Shown here: piece by piece, positions 17,946 to 27,779 of the stretch | Position numbering within the stretch: the first letter of the stretch is position 1 | Layout of the letters: every line of letters begins with the position of its first letter | Source: JBOGED01 sp050743625 | GTDB taxonomy: Bacteria; Actinomycetota; Nitriliruptoria; Euzebyales; Egibacteraceae | NCBI GenBank assembly: GCA_050743625.1 | Contig: JBOGED010000195.1 | Span: forward strand, 1-64,000 | Direction of reading: 5' to 3' | DNA: 64,000 bases | Made by a program: the position numbers and the translations under genes | Notes under the pieces: generated by a model | The model's input: only the letters and a program-made list of their open reading frames with translations | What the model was told of the DNA's origin: nothing | Database searches by the model: none

Positions 17946-19800
17946 CGATGTTCACCTCCTTCCGTGGTGTCGTGGATGAACGGAGAAATCGCACGATGCG
18001 TGCCTGCAGCGGGTCGGGACCACCGGGACCGAGCACCTCGTGCCCGTCCGGGACCTCGACGTAGTCGAGGTCCAGGCCTTCACACCTGCCCAGCCCGAGC
18101 AGGCGGCCTCGGAGCAGGCGTGAGTGGCTGACCGGGATCAGCTCGTCGTGGTCGCCGTGGACGATCAGCAGCTTGGCGGTGATCGCGGGGCAGAGCCGCA
18201 GCACGTCACGAGGCCCGTGCGCGTCGCCCAGCTCCTCGTGACCGCCCAGCCGCTCGAGCAACCCGCGGACCGCCGGGGAGCCGTCGGCGTAGAGCCGGGG
18301 TCCCGAAAGGAAGGGCGCGATCGCGGCGCAGTGGGACCACGAGCTGGACTCGCGGGCCGCGCAGAGCAGCGCCAGGAACGCGCCGTAGCTGATCCCGAGG
18401 AGCATGAGCCCCTCGTGGCCGCGCTCGGCGGTGAGGGACCGTGCGACGGCCAAGATGTCCTCGACGTCCGGGCCGCCCCAAGCGCCGTGGATGGCGTCCG
18501 CGTGCGCCGCCCCGTATCCGGTGCTACCGCGGGGGTTGAGCGCGACGACGGCAATGCCGGCGCGAGCCAATGCTTGGAACAGTGGGTCGAACTCGAAGCG
18601 CCAGGCGTCGGCGGGACCGCCATGCAGCGCGACGACGAGGCGCTCGGCCCTGCGCCACCCTTCGCCCCCATAGACGATGGCCTCGATGGGACCGGCCGGG
18701 CCGTCGAGGCGCTCGATGCGAGCGGGCTCCCAACCTTCCCCGGACTCTCCGGCCACCGACCAGCCCTGACCTCCTTCGACGCCGACGGTGGCCACGGCTG
18801 GCGGCATGGCGGGGGTAGAAAACGGAAAGCGCAGCAGCTCATCGTCCCAGTACGCGGTGCCGCGGACCTGGCCCGCGGGGATCTCGACGGGGGTGAGGTG
18901 GTCCTTGGCGGGGCTGTACACCACGAGGCAGGACCGCACGCCCTCGTTCAGGTGCACCAGGACGCGCTCCTGGCTCGTGTCCAGCGTCAGCGGCCGTGGC
19001 GCGTGGCTGGGGTGGTGCAGTGCCTCAGGGAACCGCACCGGCTCACCCGAGCCGAGCCTGGCCCAGCCGAGCCGGTCCTCGCCAGCCGCGTCCGTGCTGA
19101 CCACCACCAGTCCGGACCGAGGGCCGGCCAGCAGCAACCGGTCGTTGCTCTGTGTGGAGACGTGGAGCAGTGGGGTCCACTCACCGGTCCGAAGGTCGAG
19201 GCCTCCCGCCTTGATCGGGCCGCCGTCCTCGGCGCGGTTGAGGCCCAGCAGGGTTCCCGCCTCGTCGAGCCAGGCGCCGCCGTAGAGCAGGCCAGGCAGC
19301 TCGATCACCCGCTCGAGGCGCGGTCGCCCATGCGTGACACGCCAGATGGTCGAGCATCCCGCGCTGTCCGTCTCGATCGCGAGCGCGTGCGAGCCCGCTC
19401 CGAGCGACGGCAAGAGCCGCAACCCGAGGCTTTCGACTACCGCGAGCACCTCCTCGCCTACGGCGCCCCCGCGGGGCCCCCAGCAGGAGCTGGGGAGGCG
19501 GGCCTCGATGCTGTCGACGCATCGGGCATCGAGCATGGCGATCTCGTGGACCGTTTCGCGGTTGCGGCACAACAGGATGCGCCCGTCGTCGAGTGGCAGG
19601 AGCTGATCGGTGATCTCGACGGATCCGGGGACCTCGAGCGGCCGCCGATGGGCCGACGCGCCGCGAAACGACCAGGCCTCGAGCCTCGGGTGGTCCCGCT
19701 CGACGATGGCGAGGCACGCGGCGTGGCTGCCGTCCGGGGAGAACCGGAAGCTCACCCGGTCCAGGACGAGCGTGCCGGTTTTCTCCAGGGTGGCGGTCAC
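17851..19800 (-). CDS. Prolyl-oligopeptidase-type (S9) protease, likely leader peptidase
   Basis: 649 residues: an N-terminal beta-propeller-like region, then an alpha/beta-hydrolase domain with nucleophile Ser in GISYGAF (about residue 471), Asp in HGDHDELIP (about 548) and His in PDGHEVLG (about 586). An S9 protease (FlaP of Kribbella) is known to trim a class III lanthipeptide leader, so the same role is inferred. The GTG start at 19800 overlaps the synthetase stop by GTGA. The gene reads on into the precursor gene, whose ribosome site encodes the residues RKEVN near its end. Bases 19471-19522 nearly match part of the M16 gene at 33267. Confidence 0.87.
   Translation of the reverse strand: MTATLEKTGTLVLDRVSFRFSPDGSHAACLAIVERDHPRLEAWSFRGASAHRRPLEVPGSVEITDQLLPLDDGRILLCRNRETVHEIAMLDARCVDSIEARLPSSCWGPRGGAVGEEVLAVVESLGLRLLPSLGAGSHALAIETDSAGCSTIWRVTHGRPRLERVIELPGLLYGGAWLDEAGTLLGLNRAEDGGPIKAGGLDLRTGEWTPLLHVSTQSNDRLLLAGPRSGLVVVSTDAAGEDRLGWARLGSGEPVRFPEALHHPSHAPRPLTLDTSQERVLVHLNEGVRSCLVVYSPAKDHLTPVEIPAGQVRGTAYWDDELLRFPFSTPAMPPAVATVGVEGGQGWSVAGESGEGWEPARIERLDGPAGPIEAIVYGGEGWRRAERLVVALHGGPADAWRFEFDPLFQALARAGIAVVALNPRGSTGYGAAHADAIHGAWGGPDVEDILAVARSLTAERGHEGLMLLGISYGAFLALLCAARESSSWSHCAAIAPFLSGPRLYADGSPAVRGLLERLGGHEELGDAHGPRDVLRLCPAITAKLLIVHGDHDELIPVSHSRLLRGRLLGLGRCEGLDLDYVEVPDGHEVLGPGGPDPLQARIVRFLRSSTTPRKEVNIDANTGSRRHRVAAPAGNRSCHGKQHRDRPSP
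19471..19522. repeat. 52-bp element shared with 33267-33318, copy 1
   Basis: The first 28 bases, starting GCGGGGCCCCCAGCAGGAGC and ending TGGGGAGG, are identical in both places; about 45 of 52 bases match overall. CCCCAGC and GCTGGGG form a hairpin around AGGA. Here it lies antisense inside the S9 protease gene. Confidence 0.8.
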
Positions 19801-22502
19801 GCCGTGGCTCCCGCGACGGTCACGGGCTCGGCCATCCACATGCGCGGGCCTGGATGCTCGAGCCGCATCAGGAACGCGAGCACTCCGGCGAGCCCGACAC
19901 CGTAGTCGGCGACGACTGTCACCCGCGACTCGTCGGGGATGACGATCCTGCCCTCACGGAGCGCGTGGCAGGCGAACATCGGCGCGACGAGCTCGGTTGC
20001 CCAGTCCCGGTAGCGCGGCTCGTCCAGAGCCTCCGCCAGGTCCAGCAGGAACTCGCCGTTGCCGGCCAGCCCGTGACAGGACGCGGGGGAGGCCAGCCAC
20101 CGCGTGCGGCGTACCGCCATACTCGCCATCTCGGCCAGCTCCCGGTGGCGCTCGTCGCCGGTGACCCGCCAGAGGCGGAGCAAGAAGGAGCCGACGCCGG
20201 ACGAGCCGTGGCACCAGTGCACGAAGCGGCTGTCCTCGTCTGCTGGGCCTTCGCTCCAGGTCGCGATGCCGCCGTCGCGCTGGGCGGCCGCGCAGAGCGT
20301 CTCGCCGGCCTCCTTGGCGATCTCGACGCAGTCGTCGCGGCCAAAGGCGAGGCCGGCAGCCAGCAGGAACCAGGCGATGCCGGCGACCCCATGCGCGAAG
20401 CCGTAATAGGTCTGGCCGGTGAGGGCTGAGTCGAACGAGGCGGGGATCGGCCAGGCCACTCCGGTCGGGCCGTATTCGGCCGTCTTGAGCAGGCCGTCGG
20501 CGCAGCGCTCCACGCGCTCTGGAAGCTCGGCGTCCCCTGTCGCTCGCCAGAGATACAGCTGGGTGAGGCCCGCGCCGGCCGCGCCATGCGTGATGTCTGG
20601 GTTTGGCCAGGTCACCGGGACGCGTTTGGCGAGCGCGAGCGCCCGAGCCGCCATCTCGAGGTCGTTGAGCGCTTCGGCGGCGTCGTAGAGCGCCCACGCC
20701 GTCCCCGACCGGCCGAAGTACAAGCCGGGCAAGAGGCGCGGCTCCGCGGCCATCCGCCGCTCGATCCAGGCGCAGGCTGTCCGTAGCGGATCGTGCCAGC
20801 GCTCGCCGCCGTGGCGGCTCGCCGCCTGAGCCAGCACGGCGACGACACCGGCGGCGCCGTGCTGGACCGCGCAGGGATCGGTGGCCGCGCCGAAGGGGGT
20901 CGACGGCCACAGGCGGGACTTCTCAGGGGTCATCGAGGAGATCAGGTGCGCGAGGCCGTCCTCGATGAGGCGCTGGTGATCGGGAAGCGACGTGGTTGGC
21001 CGCGTCACGGGCCGGAGTGCGCGCTCCTCCGCGTCGAGGAACGCGGTGACGCGCTCCAGGCTCCAGCGGCGCTCGGGCGCCTCGTCCATCAAGCCGATGA
21101 TCAGCGGCCGCAGGCGCCTGGCGGCCTCGCAGTCGGCGGCCATCGCCGTCAACCAGCCATCGAGGCGACCCTGTGTGGACCGCACCGCGAGGGAATCCTC
21201 GGGCAGAGCGGGGTCGCTGCCGGTCGCGAGGAGGAAGCTGATGGCCCCCAGGCTGTACAGGTCCGCCTCCTTGGCGGCAGGAGATCCCGCCAGCTGCTCG
21301 GGCGCCGCATACGCGCGCGTCCCGGCCCGTGTCCCCTCGGCCCCGAACGGCGCGGCCAGCTCGAGATCGACGATCCGGATCTCGCCATCAGGCGTGATCA
21401 TGATGTTGTTCGGCGTCAGGTCGCGAAGCGCGACTCCCGCCGCACGTACCCGAGCGAGCGCGCGCGCGAGCTGGCGGATCATCTTTGCGGCCGCCAACCA
21501 CGGGAGGCCAGGTCCATCCTCGGTATGGTCGGCGACCCAGTCCCGCAAGCCATCCCCGTCGACGAGCTCTGAGACAAGGAATACATGCCCACCCTGCTCG
21601 AGCAGCCTGATCGGGCGCGGGGTGATCCGCAGCGGCAGGAGCAGCAGGAGCATCTCGGCCTCGTGCCGCAACGCGTCGCGGACGTCCCTGCCGTGCTCGT
21701 CCGCCTGGACGTGAGGTCTGGCCTCCTTCACGATCACGTCAGCATCGGTCGCCGTATCCGTGGCGCGATACACGCCGCCCTTATTCGCGTGGCGGATCGC
21801 CTCGCGGACGATGAAGCGATCCCCGAGCAGCACCGACCGTGGCCGGCTGGGTCCCGTGGCCGGCGTCTCGGCGTCCTCTCCGACCGGGGGGACGACACCA
21901 GCGGGTGGGTTGAACCACGCGTCCCGCCGGTCCTCGACGAGGGCGCCGCCCGGCCCGATGATCATCGGCCGGTAGTAGCCGTCGTTGGTCAGGACCGCCG
22001 TCCCGGCAAAGGCTCCATACCGGTAGTGCACAAGGCTGCCCGGTCGGTACGGGCGGTCAGAGAGAATGGCGGGGCCCGCAAGCCCGGCGGTCACGGCATC
22101 GAGCTCGGCCGCCAGGCGACGGAAGTGGTCGTCGTCGTCGGGGTAGGCGGTCAGGAACTTCCCCGCGCCCCCACGGTGGTAATGCGTCGAGTTCAGGATC
22201 CCCGCCTGCTCCCGGCTCTTCGCGAACTTGAACGCGCACCCGCTGGCCGTCAGCACGCCCACCGCCCTGGTGAGCACCGCTCCCGCCGAGGCGCGGGTCG
22301 CCGACACGTGCAGCTTCCAACCTTGGTCGCGCTCCTGGTACCGGGGCGGCCGTACATGGCACCAGAGCTCGTCCAGCCAGACGTCCCAGCCTCGCGCCCC
22401 TTCTTGGTCCATCCCGGCGCGAAGTAGATCAATGAGTGAAGAATCATTCATATCGTCGCGCTTAGGCTCAAATAATGGCGCAACAAAATCGACATTGTTC
22501 AA
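19797..22502 (-). CDS. Lanthipeptide synthetase A, LanKC-like with zinc-type cyclase
   Basis: 901 residues, three domains. Residues 1-220 form the phospho-Ser/Thr lyase region (GWKLHVSATRASAG; YHRGGAGKFLTAYPDDDDHF). The kinase region has Lys in VIVKEARPH, LRDLTPNNIMI and IVDLELA. The C-terminal LanC-like cyclase has GAAGAG and AHGVAG repeats and the three zinc ligands: Cys764 in HWCHGSSGVG, Cys809 and His810 in ASCHGLAG, 45 residues apart as in NisC. Class III enzymes lack these ligands and class IV (LanL) have them, yet the lyase and kinase look class III. The start is taken as TTG 22502 after GGGGGATTAG; ATG 22451 is the alternative. Confidence 0.9.
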   Translation of the reverse strand: MNNVDFVAPLFEPKRDDMNDSSLIDLLRAGMDQEGARGWDVWLDELWCHVRPPRYQERDQGWKLHVSATRASAGAVLTRAVGVLTASGCAFKFAKSREQAGILNSTHYHRGGAGKFLTAYPDDDDHFRRLAAELDAVTAGLAGPAILSDRPYRPGSLVHYRYGAFAGTAVLTNDGYYRPMIIGPGGALVEDRRDAWFNPPAGVVPPVGEDAETPATGPSRPRSVLLGDRFIVREAIRHANKGGVYRATDTATDADVIVKEARPHVQADEHGRDVRDALRHEAEMLLLLLPLRITPRPIRLLEQGGHVFLVSELVDGDGLRDWVADHTEDGPGLPWLAAAKMIRQLARALARVRAAGVALRDLTPNNIMITPDGEIRIVDLELAAPFGAEGTRAGTRAYAAPEQLAGSPAAKEADLYSLGAISFLLATGSDPALPEDSLAVRSTQGRLDGWLTAMAADCEAARRLRPLIIGLMDEAPERRWSLERVTAFLDAEERALRPVTRPTTSLPDHQRLIEDGLAHLISSMTPEKSRLWPSTPFGAATDPCAVQHGAAGVVAVLAQAASRHGGERWHDPLRTACAWIERRMAAEPRLLPGLYFGRSGTAWALYDAAEALNDLEMAARALALAKRVPVTWPNPDITHGAAGAGLTQLYLWRATGDAELPERVERCADGLLKTAEYGPTGVAWPIPASFDSALTGQTYYGFAHGVAGIAWFLLAAGLAFGRDDCVEIAKEAGETLCAAAQRDGGIATWSEGPADEDSRFVHWCHGSSGVGSFLLRLWRVTGDERHRELAEMASMAVRRTRWLASPASCHGLAGNGEFLLDLAEALDEPRYRDWATELVAPMFACHALREGRIVIPDESRVTVVADYGVGLAGVLAFLMRLEHPGPRMWMAEPVTVAGATA

Positions 22503-22605
22503 CTAATCCCCCAGATGACTGAAGCCACCGTAGGCGCGTGAAGTCGGCGACGCCTACTTAGGAATCCGTGAATGCACGCGAGCCGCGTACGTTCCCCGCC
22601 TGTAA

Positions 22606-22622
22606 ACTAACCCTTAGTTAGT
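22606..22622. promoter_or_regulatory. Inverted repeat upstream of synthetase A, possible operator
   Basis: ACTAAC and GTTAGT are separated by CCTTA, about 105 bases upstream of the synthetase A start. A perfect 6-bp dyad with a short spacer in this position could bind a regulator, but it is short enough to arise by chance. Confidence 0.35.
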
Positions 22623-23330
22623 CAGGAATCCTTGTATTGCCCGGTGGGGGCCAATACGCCTTCCATGTTCCCGCCTTCCTTCTCATCCCGCTCATGGAAG
22701 TTGTAGCCCTCCTGTTCACTCTCCGCAAGGCTATTTTCTCTTCGGTGCCGCCCGTGAGGACAGCACTACCTAGAGCTGATATGCTTCGCAGCCTTTCATC
22801 CCCTTTCTCGGTATCGCCCGAATTATCTTAGTCAAACAGGCAAGATCGTTGGTCCGGTAATTCCTATACAAGATGATTACTGACCGTAATCTAACTGATA
22901 CGGCGACGCCGTTATCGGGACACGAAATTGTGCGCCGGATGATGGCTGACTCGGAGACTTCGCCACGGATCGACTGGATAGGGATGAGGTGAGCGTTGGC
23001 CAGATATGCGACAGATACCCTGTGAGGTTTGCGATAATGGCGCTTGGAACAACGTCAACTTCTGAGCTGGAGTGCATCTGTCGGGTAAAAGCATGACACA
23101 ATCTGTATACCGGCTGCCCCAGGCCAAGCTGGTGGTCCGTCGCCGAGGTCCTTTCAATGGCGGGGCGCGATCTGCGCCCCGCTCGCTTGTGCGGGAGGAG
23201 CGACGCGTATCCGCTGAGAACGCTGAGCGACGAGCAACGCCGCGAGGCCCGGGCGTGGGATGCGCATTCCGACGTGAAAGGAACTTAAGTGGTCGCGCGG
23301 ATAGGCCGTGACCGGCTGTGCGGCATGGAA

Positions 23331-23366
23331 CCGCAGCTTTCCTCCGCATGCGAAGGAAAGCTGCGG
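23331..23366. repeat. Palindromic repeat family 2, copy 1
   Basis: CCGCAGCTTTCCT at 23331 pairs with AGGAAAGCTGCGG ending at 23366. CTTGTTCC follows. Confidence 0.8.
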
Positions 23367-23394
23367 TCTTGTTCCCGCGGCGCGCGTTGAACCC

Positions 23395-23426
23395 GCAGAA
23401 ATCCTCCGTATACGGAGGAAAGCTGC
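23395..23426. repeat. Palindromic repeat family 2, copy 2
   Basis: GCAGAAATCCTCCGTA pairs with TACGGAGGAAAGCTGC apart from mismatches near the ends. It is followed by AGTGTGACC, as is the copy at 62195. Confidence 0.8.
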
Positions 23427-24388
23427 AGTGTGACCATGCATCTGCTCTCTGTCTGCGCGCTGAGGGCCGGGCGCCTATCCGCGCGAGCGGTTAGGCGACG
23501 GGCCACTGGTCATCCGCGACAGGAAGGGGCCGCTGGCGCACACGACCTCGGGGATGTTCATCGCTAACGCCGCCTGGGCCGCCCTTGCCATGCTGGCGCA
23601 CAACCCGGGCGGTGGAGCCTGCGCTGTGCGTCGGCAAGGGGACCGTGCGGACTGCTCTACCTGCGTCTCGTTATTAACTGGTGATCCATAGCGGGTTCCT
23701 TTTGGCATTCGATTACGCCTGCATCCCGTCGATCGCAGTTCGATGCTCAAGGACCTCTTCTACGGATCGCCAGTTAGGAGCGCCCTCGGACCCCCGAGAC
23801 GACACAGGAGCGGTAGCGCCCCAGCTGTCTTGTCCGACACGACTCCGTCCACACCATCCCAGAATTCCGCCGCCAAGAGTTAAGTTATCTTAATATAAAT
23901 TGCCATCGGTAGGCGGGCGCTCACGGAGGGTGTTATTATATCGTGCTGCCTTCGGTTAGTGGCTGATGTGGTCACTGGAGCTTCTGCGAAACGAATTCTG
24001 TCCCTTTCGGGCGAGGGATGGTAAGCCAGACATTCCAGTTGGTTAAATGTCGCAAGCTGTCTCGACGTGGTTCAAGGTGGCAATTTTCAGGCCTTGGTGA
24101 AATTTATATGGGCAAGATCCTCGTGATGAGGGAGCTTGCCTCTATGCGGCTAAAAAAATCACTATCTGGGGTTGACTTCCAGGGACTCATCATTACCATC
24201 GGGTGACCTGGGGATGAACAACGTGGCCCAGAAGGGCGGCTAGGAAGTAGTCCGATGGCGTAAAGGCGGCGGCGCATTCTCGAGTGTTTCGGATAAGTCC
24301 GACTGTATGTGTCGTCGTGTAGTTGAGGAATCACTTCCAGCTCCTCCCGACGAGGTGAACTCTGATCACCACTTCGGAGGAATGAGCG

Positions 24389-24895
24389 ATGGCAGGCTTC
24401 GATTTTGGCATGTTCACTGCTATGTCACGGGGCAACGGCGCAGACGATCCTGTGCTGGTCGAGATGCGTAACGACGCCTCCCTGACACGGGCGGCGAGGC
24501 GGAGCGCTGAGGGGCGGCGACCGGCGGCCTCTCGTGTGGCATCACGCCAAAGGAAGGCGCGGTGGAGGCTCCATGTGTCTGCGGCGCACGCGTCTGCGCA
24601 GGCGATGTTTGCTCGATCGCTTCCCCTGCCGGGGGAGGCGCATGCGGGCTTCAAGCTTGCGAGTACGAGCGAGCACGTTGCCTCAACCGAAGGTAGGCGA
24701 CGCTTCGCAGCCATGGGTCTCCACGAGGTGACGAAGAAGTCGTCCGATGGGGCGAGGCGCCCTACTGGACGGCAGCGGGCCTCGCCGCTCCCCGTATTCT
24801 CGCGGACCATCCGTACGCGTGACGCGCGGGAAAGGCTCGTTCGCTGCCGGTACGGCGCGTTGCTACCGCGGGCTCGTCCCGCATCGGCCTCATAG
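24389..24895 (+). pseudogene. Relic of a LanKC N-terminal (lyase) domain
   Basis: A 168-residue frame that still aligns in patches with synthetase A. RWRLHVSAAHASAQAMFARS corresponds to GWKLHVSATRASAGAVLTRA, GFKLASTSEHVA to AFKFAKSREQAG, and RLVRCRYGAL to SLVHYRYGAF. The GGAGKF-type glycine motif has been lost and no kinase or cyclase follows. It therefore seems to be the decayed front of a third synthetase, lying between loci A and B in locus B orientation. The identification rests on my reading of these patches. Confidence 0.6.
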
Positions 24896-25014
24896 ACGTG
24901 GCTCACCAGACTGATCTCATCTTTCGAAACTTCGGTCATGTCTATGTGGACAAAAAGCAAATAAATAGAAAGAAGCGCCCACCCTCCGTTTTTCAAAAAA
25001 GATCCGTCAACCCC

Positions 25015-25043
25015 TTGACTGATATCCAGGCGTCATTTTAAAT
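25015..25043 (+). promoter_or_regulatory. Sigma-70-type promoter for locus B
   Basis: TTGACT at 25015-25020, a 17-base spacer, and TTAAAT at 25038-25043. It points to the LanKC gene at 25125 and lies in a locally AT-rich spacer. Confidence 0.6.
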
Positions 25044-25124
25044 AGCAACCCCGGGTGGCGGAACCGCGTCGAGGTTGGCAGCGGGCGCGCGTCGATAGAG
25101 GGACCCAAAGAGAACAGGCATATC

Positions 25125-27740
25125 ATGGATATGCAGTATGAAATGTATTGCCTTACGGATCCGATCTTCTACGACTCGCTTATCAATGCGCGGGCAGAGA
25201 ATCTCGAATTCGAGGTTGCCCGACGCCCAGTACCGCAGGGGTGGCAGCGCTTTGACAATGATGGCTGGTTGATATACCAAACGGCCGATATGCAACTTCC
25301 GTTGCAGGGGTGGAAGATCCACGTTTCGGCATGTATGCACAACGCCGAGGAGATTCTCGCCACGGTCTGGGATTACTGTATCGCGCGCGGTATCTCGTTC
25401 AAGTTTCTGTGCGGGCGTCATATCCTCTATATGGCTAACTCTAAATACGCGGGCCGGGGTGGCAGTGGGAAGCTTGTGACGATCTATCCGGTGGACGAGG
25501 CTGAGCTGGAATTGGTGCTCAAGGAGGTGGGTGAGCTCCTAGAAGGCCAGCCGGGTCCTTACATCTTGAGCGATCTGCGCTGGGGCTCGGGACCCCTGTA
25601 TGTCCGGTACGGGGGCTTCGCCGAGCGGTACCGCCTGTCGGAGCAAGGGGAGTGGGAACTCGCCATGGAAGACCCCACCGGCGAACTGGTTCCCGATAGA
25701 CGCGAGCCGACATTCAAGGTTCCGCCGTGGGTGACGCTTCCCGACTTTCTCGTTCCCCACCTGGCGGCGCGCAACAGCACGACGGTAACGGATCTTCCCT
25801 ACAATATTGAACGGGCGCTGCACTTCTCCAACGGAGGCGGCCTGTACCTTGCCCAGGACCGGCGGACGGGCGAGCAGGTCGTGCTCAGGGAAGCACGGCC
25901 TCACGCCGGGCTCGCTGCCGACGGGACGGACGCCGTCACCAGGTTGCAGCACGAACGGGCGATCCTAGAACGACTGGCCGGCCTCGACGTAGCGCCAGGT
26001 CTCCGCGACTACTTCATGCTGGGCGAGCATCACTTCCTCGTCCAGGACTTCGTCCAAGGGCAACCCCTCAATAGAGCCTTCATCGAGCGCTACCCCCTGA
26101 TCCAGCGCGGAATCGACCAGCGCGTGGTCGCCGAGTACACGGCGTGGGCGCTGGCTGTCCTCCGTGAGGTCGAGCAGACCATCGCTGCGCTACACGAACG
26201 CGGCATTGTCTTCGGAGACCTCCACGTGCTCAACATCATGCTCCTGCCCGACGATCGCGTCAGGCTCATCGATTTCGAGGTCGCGGCACACGTCCGCGAG
26301 GGAGGCCGGCCAAGTCTGGCCAACCCGGCCTTCGCCGCGCCGCCGGACCGCACCGGTTTCGACATCGACCGGTACGCACTGGCCTGCCTGCGCCTCTTCA
26401 TGTTCTTGCCCCTGACCTATCTGCTACCGCTCGAGCTGGGCAAGGCAGAGCATCTCGCCGAGGAGATCGCCGAGCGTTTTCCGGTCACTCGCGAGTTCCT
26501 GGAAGAGGCGCTGCAAGTGATCATCGGCACGAAAGAACGGCAGGAGACAGACGCCGGGACAGGATCGGGGAGCGCGCTCCGTCACCTGCCGCTGCCCAGC
26601 CCAGGCCGCTCCGGCTGGGAGCGTACACGTGAGTCCATGACTCAAGCCATCCTGACCAGCGCAACGCCGGACCGTGACGATCGCCTCTTCCCGGGAGACA
26701 TCGAGCAGTTCAACTCGGGTGGTCTCAACGTCGCCTATGGCGCAGCAGGAGTGTTGTATGCGCTGTCCGTGACCGGGGCGGGCCGTTACCCGGAGCACGA
26801 GGAGTGGCTCACGCGACAGGTTATGCGCTTGGACCAGAAGGCCCGTCTGGGCTTCTACGATGGGCTTCACGGCGTGGCCTACGTCCTAGCCCATCTCGGG
26901 TATCGAGGCGAAGCCCTGAGGGTCCTCGACATGTGCCTGGCCGAGAAGTGGGAGAGGCTAGGCCTCGACCTCTTCGCAGGTCTCGCTGGTGTCGGCCTGA
27001 ACGTGGCGCACCTTGCCGCAGTGACTGGTGACGCGTCGCTGCGAGACACCGCGCTTCGGGCGGCGGACATGATTGCGGACCGGTTGGGCGACGAGGACAG
27101 TGTCCCGACCGTCAGCGGCGGCGATCACCCCTACGCCGGGCTCATGCGCGGATCTTCCGGACCCGGCCTCCTGTTCGTCCGCTTGTACGAACTCACCGGC
27201 GACAGCGGCTTCCTGGACCTCGCCGCGACGGCGTTGCGCCAAGACCTCCGGCGCTGTATGACCCACGAGGATGGGGGCATGGAGGTCAACGAAGGCTGGC
27301 GGACTATGCCCTACCTCGCGACCGGCAGCGTGGGCATTGGGTTGGTACTGGACGACTATCTCGTTCACCGCCAAGATGAGCGGTTCGCGGATGCCAGCGC
27401 CGCGATCCGGGGAGCTGCCGAGTACGACTACTACGCCGAGTCGCAAGTCTTTGACGGCCGTGCAGGCATCATCCTCTACCTCAGTCGTTCGCACCGCGTC
27501 GGTGCGGCCGCGAAGGACCCGCTCGTGGCCGACCACGTACGCCGTCTCGCGTGGCATGCCATGCCCTACCAGGGCTATCTGGCCTTCCCAGGCGAGCAGC
27601 TGCTTCGGCTATCCATGGATCTCGCCACGGGCACGGCCGGGGTCCTCCTCGCCCTAGGCGCTGCACTGCACGACGAGCCCGTGGGCCTGCCATTCCTCAA
27701 TCCCCGGCAGCCTTCGAGTTTCTCGCGGTCATCTTCATGA
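25125..27740 (+). CDS. Class III lanthipeptide synthetase B (LanKC)
   Basis: 871 residues. The lyase region shows QGWKIHVSACMHNAEE and GRGGSGKLVTIYP, typical of class III enzymes. The kinase region has FGDLHVLNIML and LIDFEVA, but the usual Lys in VVLKEARP is Arg255 (VVLREARPH). The C-terminal cyclase-like domain keeps the glycine repeats (GAAGVLYAL; GLHGVAYVL; GLAGVGLNV; RGSSGPGLL; GSVGIGL) but has none of the Cys/Cys/His zinc ligands, as usual for class III. Such enzymes phosphorylate and dehydrate Ser/Thr and form lanthionine or labionin rings. The precursor gene follows after 39 bases. Confidence 0.92.
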   Translation: MDMQYEMYCLTDPIFYDSLINARAENLEFEVARRPVPQGWQRFDNDGWLIYQTADMQLPLQGWKIHVSACMHNAEEILATVWDYCIARGISFKFLCGRHILYMANSKYAGRGGSGKLVTIYPVDEAELELVLKEVGELLEGQPGPYILSDLRWGSGPLYVRYGGFAERYRLSEQGEWELAMEDPTGELVPDRREPTFKVPPWVTLPDFLVPHLAARNSTTVTDLPYNIERALHFSNGGGLYLAQDRRTGEQVVLREARPHAGLAADGTDAVTRLQHERAILERLAGLDVAPGLRDYFMLGEHHFLVQDFVQGQPLNRAFIERYPLIQRGIDQRVVAEYTAWALAVLREVEQTIAALHERGIVFGDLHVLNIMLLPDDRVRLIDFEVAAHVREGGRPSLANPAFAAPPDRTGFDIDRYALACLRLFMFLPLTYLLPLELGKAEHLAEEIAERFPVTREFLEEALQVIIGTKERQETDAGTGSGSALRHLPLPSPGRSGWERTRESMTQAILTSATPDRDDRLFPGDIEQFNSGGLNVAYGAAGVLYALSVTGAGRYPEHEEWLTRQVMRLDQKARLGFYDGLHGVAYVLAHLGYRGEALRVLDMCLAEKWERLGLDLFAGLAGVGLNVAHLAAVTGDASLRDTALRAADMIADRLGDEDSVPTVSGGDHPYAGLMRGSSGPGLLFVRLYELTGDSGFLDLAATALRQDLRRCMTHEDGGMEVNEGWRTMPYLATGSVGIGLVLDDYLVHRQDERFADASAAIRGAAEYDYYAESQVFDGRAGIILYLSRSHRVGAAAKDPLVADHVRRLAWHAMPYQGYLAFPGEQLLRLSMDLATGTAGVLLALGAALHDEPVGLPFLNPRQPSSFSRSSS

Positions 27741-27779
27741 TCCGAAACTCACCCAGCAACCAAGGAAGGAGGTGAACAG

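Larger units (their letters stand above)
22503..24388. other. Long intergenic region between loci A and B
   Basis: About 1.9 kb with no frame that I believe codes. It contains the inverted repeat ACTAAC-CCTTA-GTTAGT at 22606-22622 upstream of synthetase A, and two palindromes at 23331-23366 and 23395-23426. The palindrome pair is itself bounded by CGCGCGGATAGGC near 23294 and GCGCCTATCCGCGCG near 23469. Promoters for locus A and for the relic gene should lie here, but no regulator gene is seen. Confidence 0.5.

Noticed and set aside
18124..19905. Long open frame on the plus strand opposite the S9 protease
   Set aside because: It is antisense to a gene with full catalytic motifs, has no recognisable domain, and such shadows are expected in GC-rich DNA.
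22637..22831. 64-residue frame in the gap upstream of synthetase A
   Set aside because: No ribosome site, no known motif and no codon pattern like the neighbouring genes.
24111..24209. Small frame reading MGKILVMRELAS as another precursor
   Set aside because: It has no Cys and no LLDLQ or LPETDPV leader motif.
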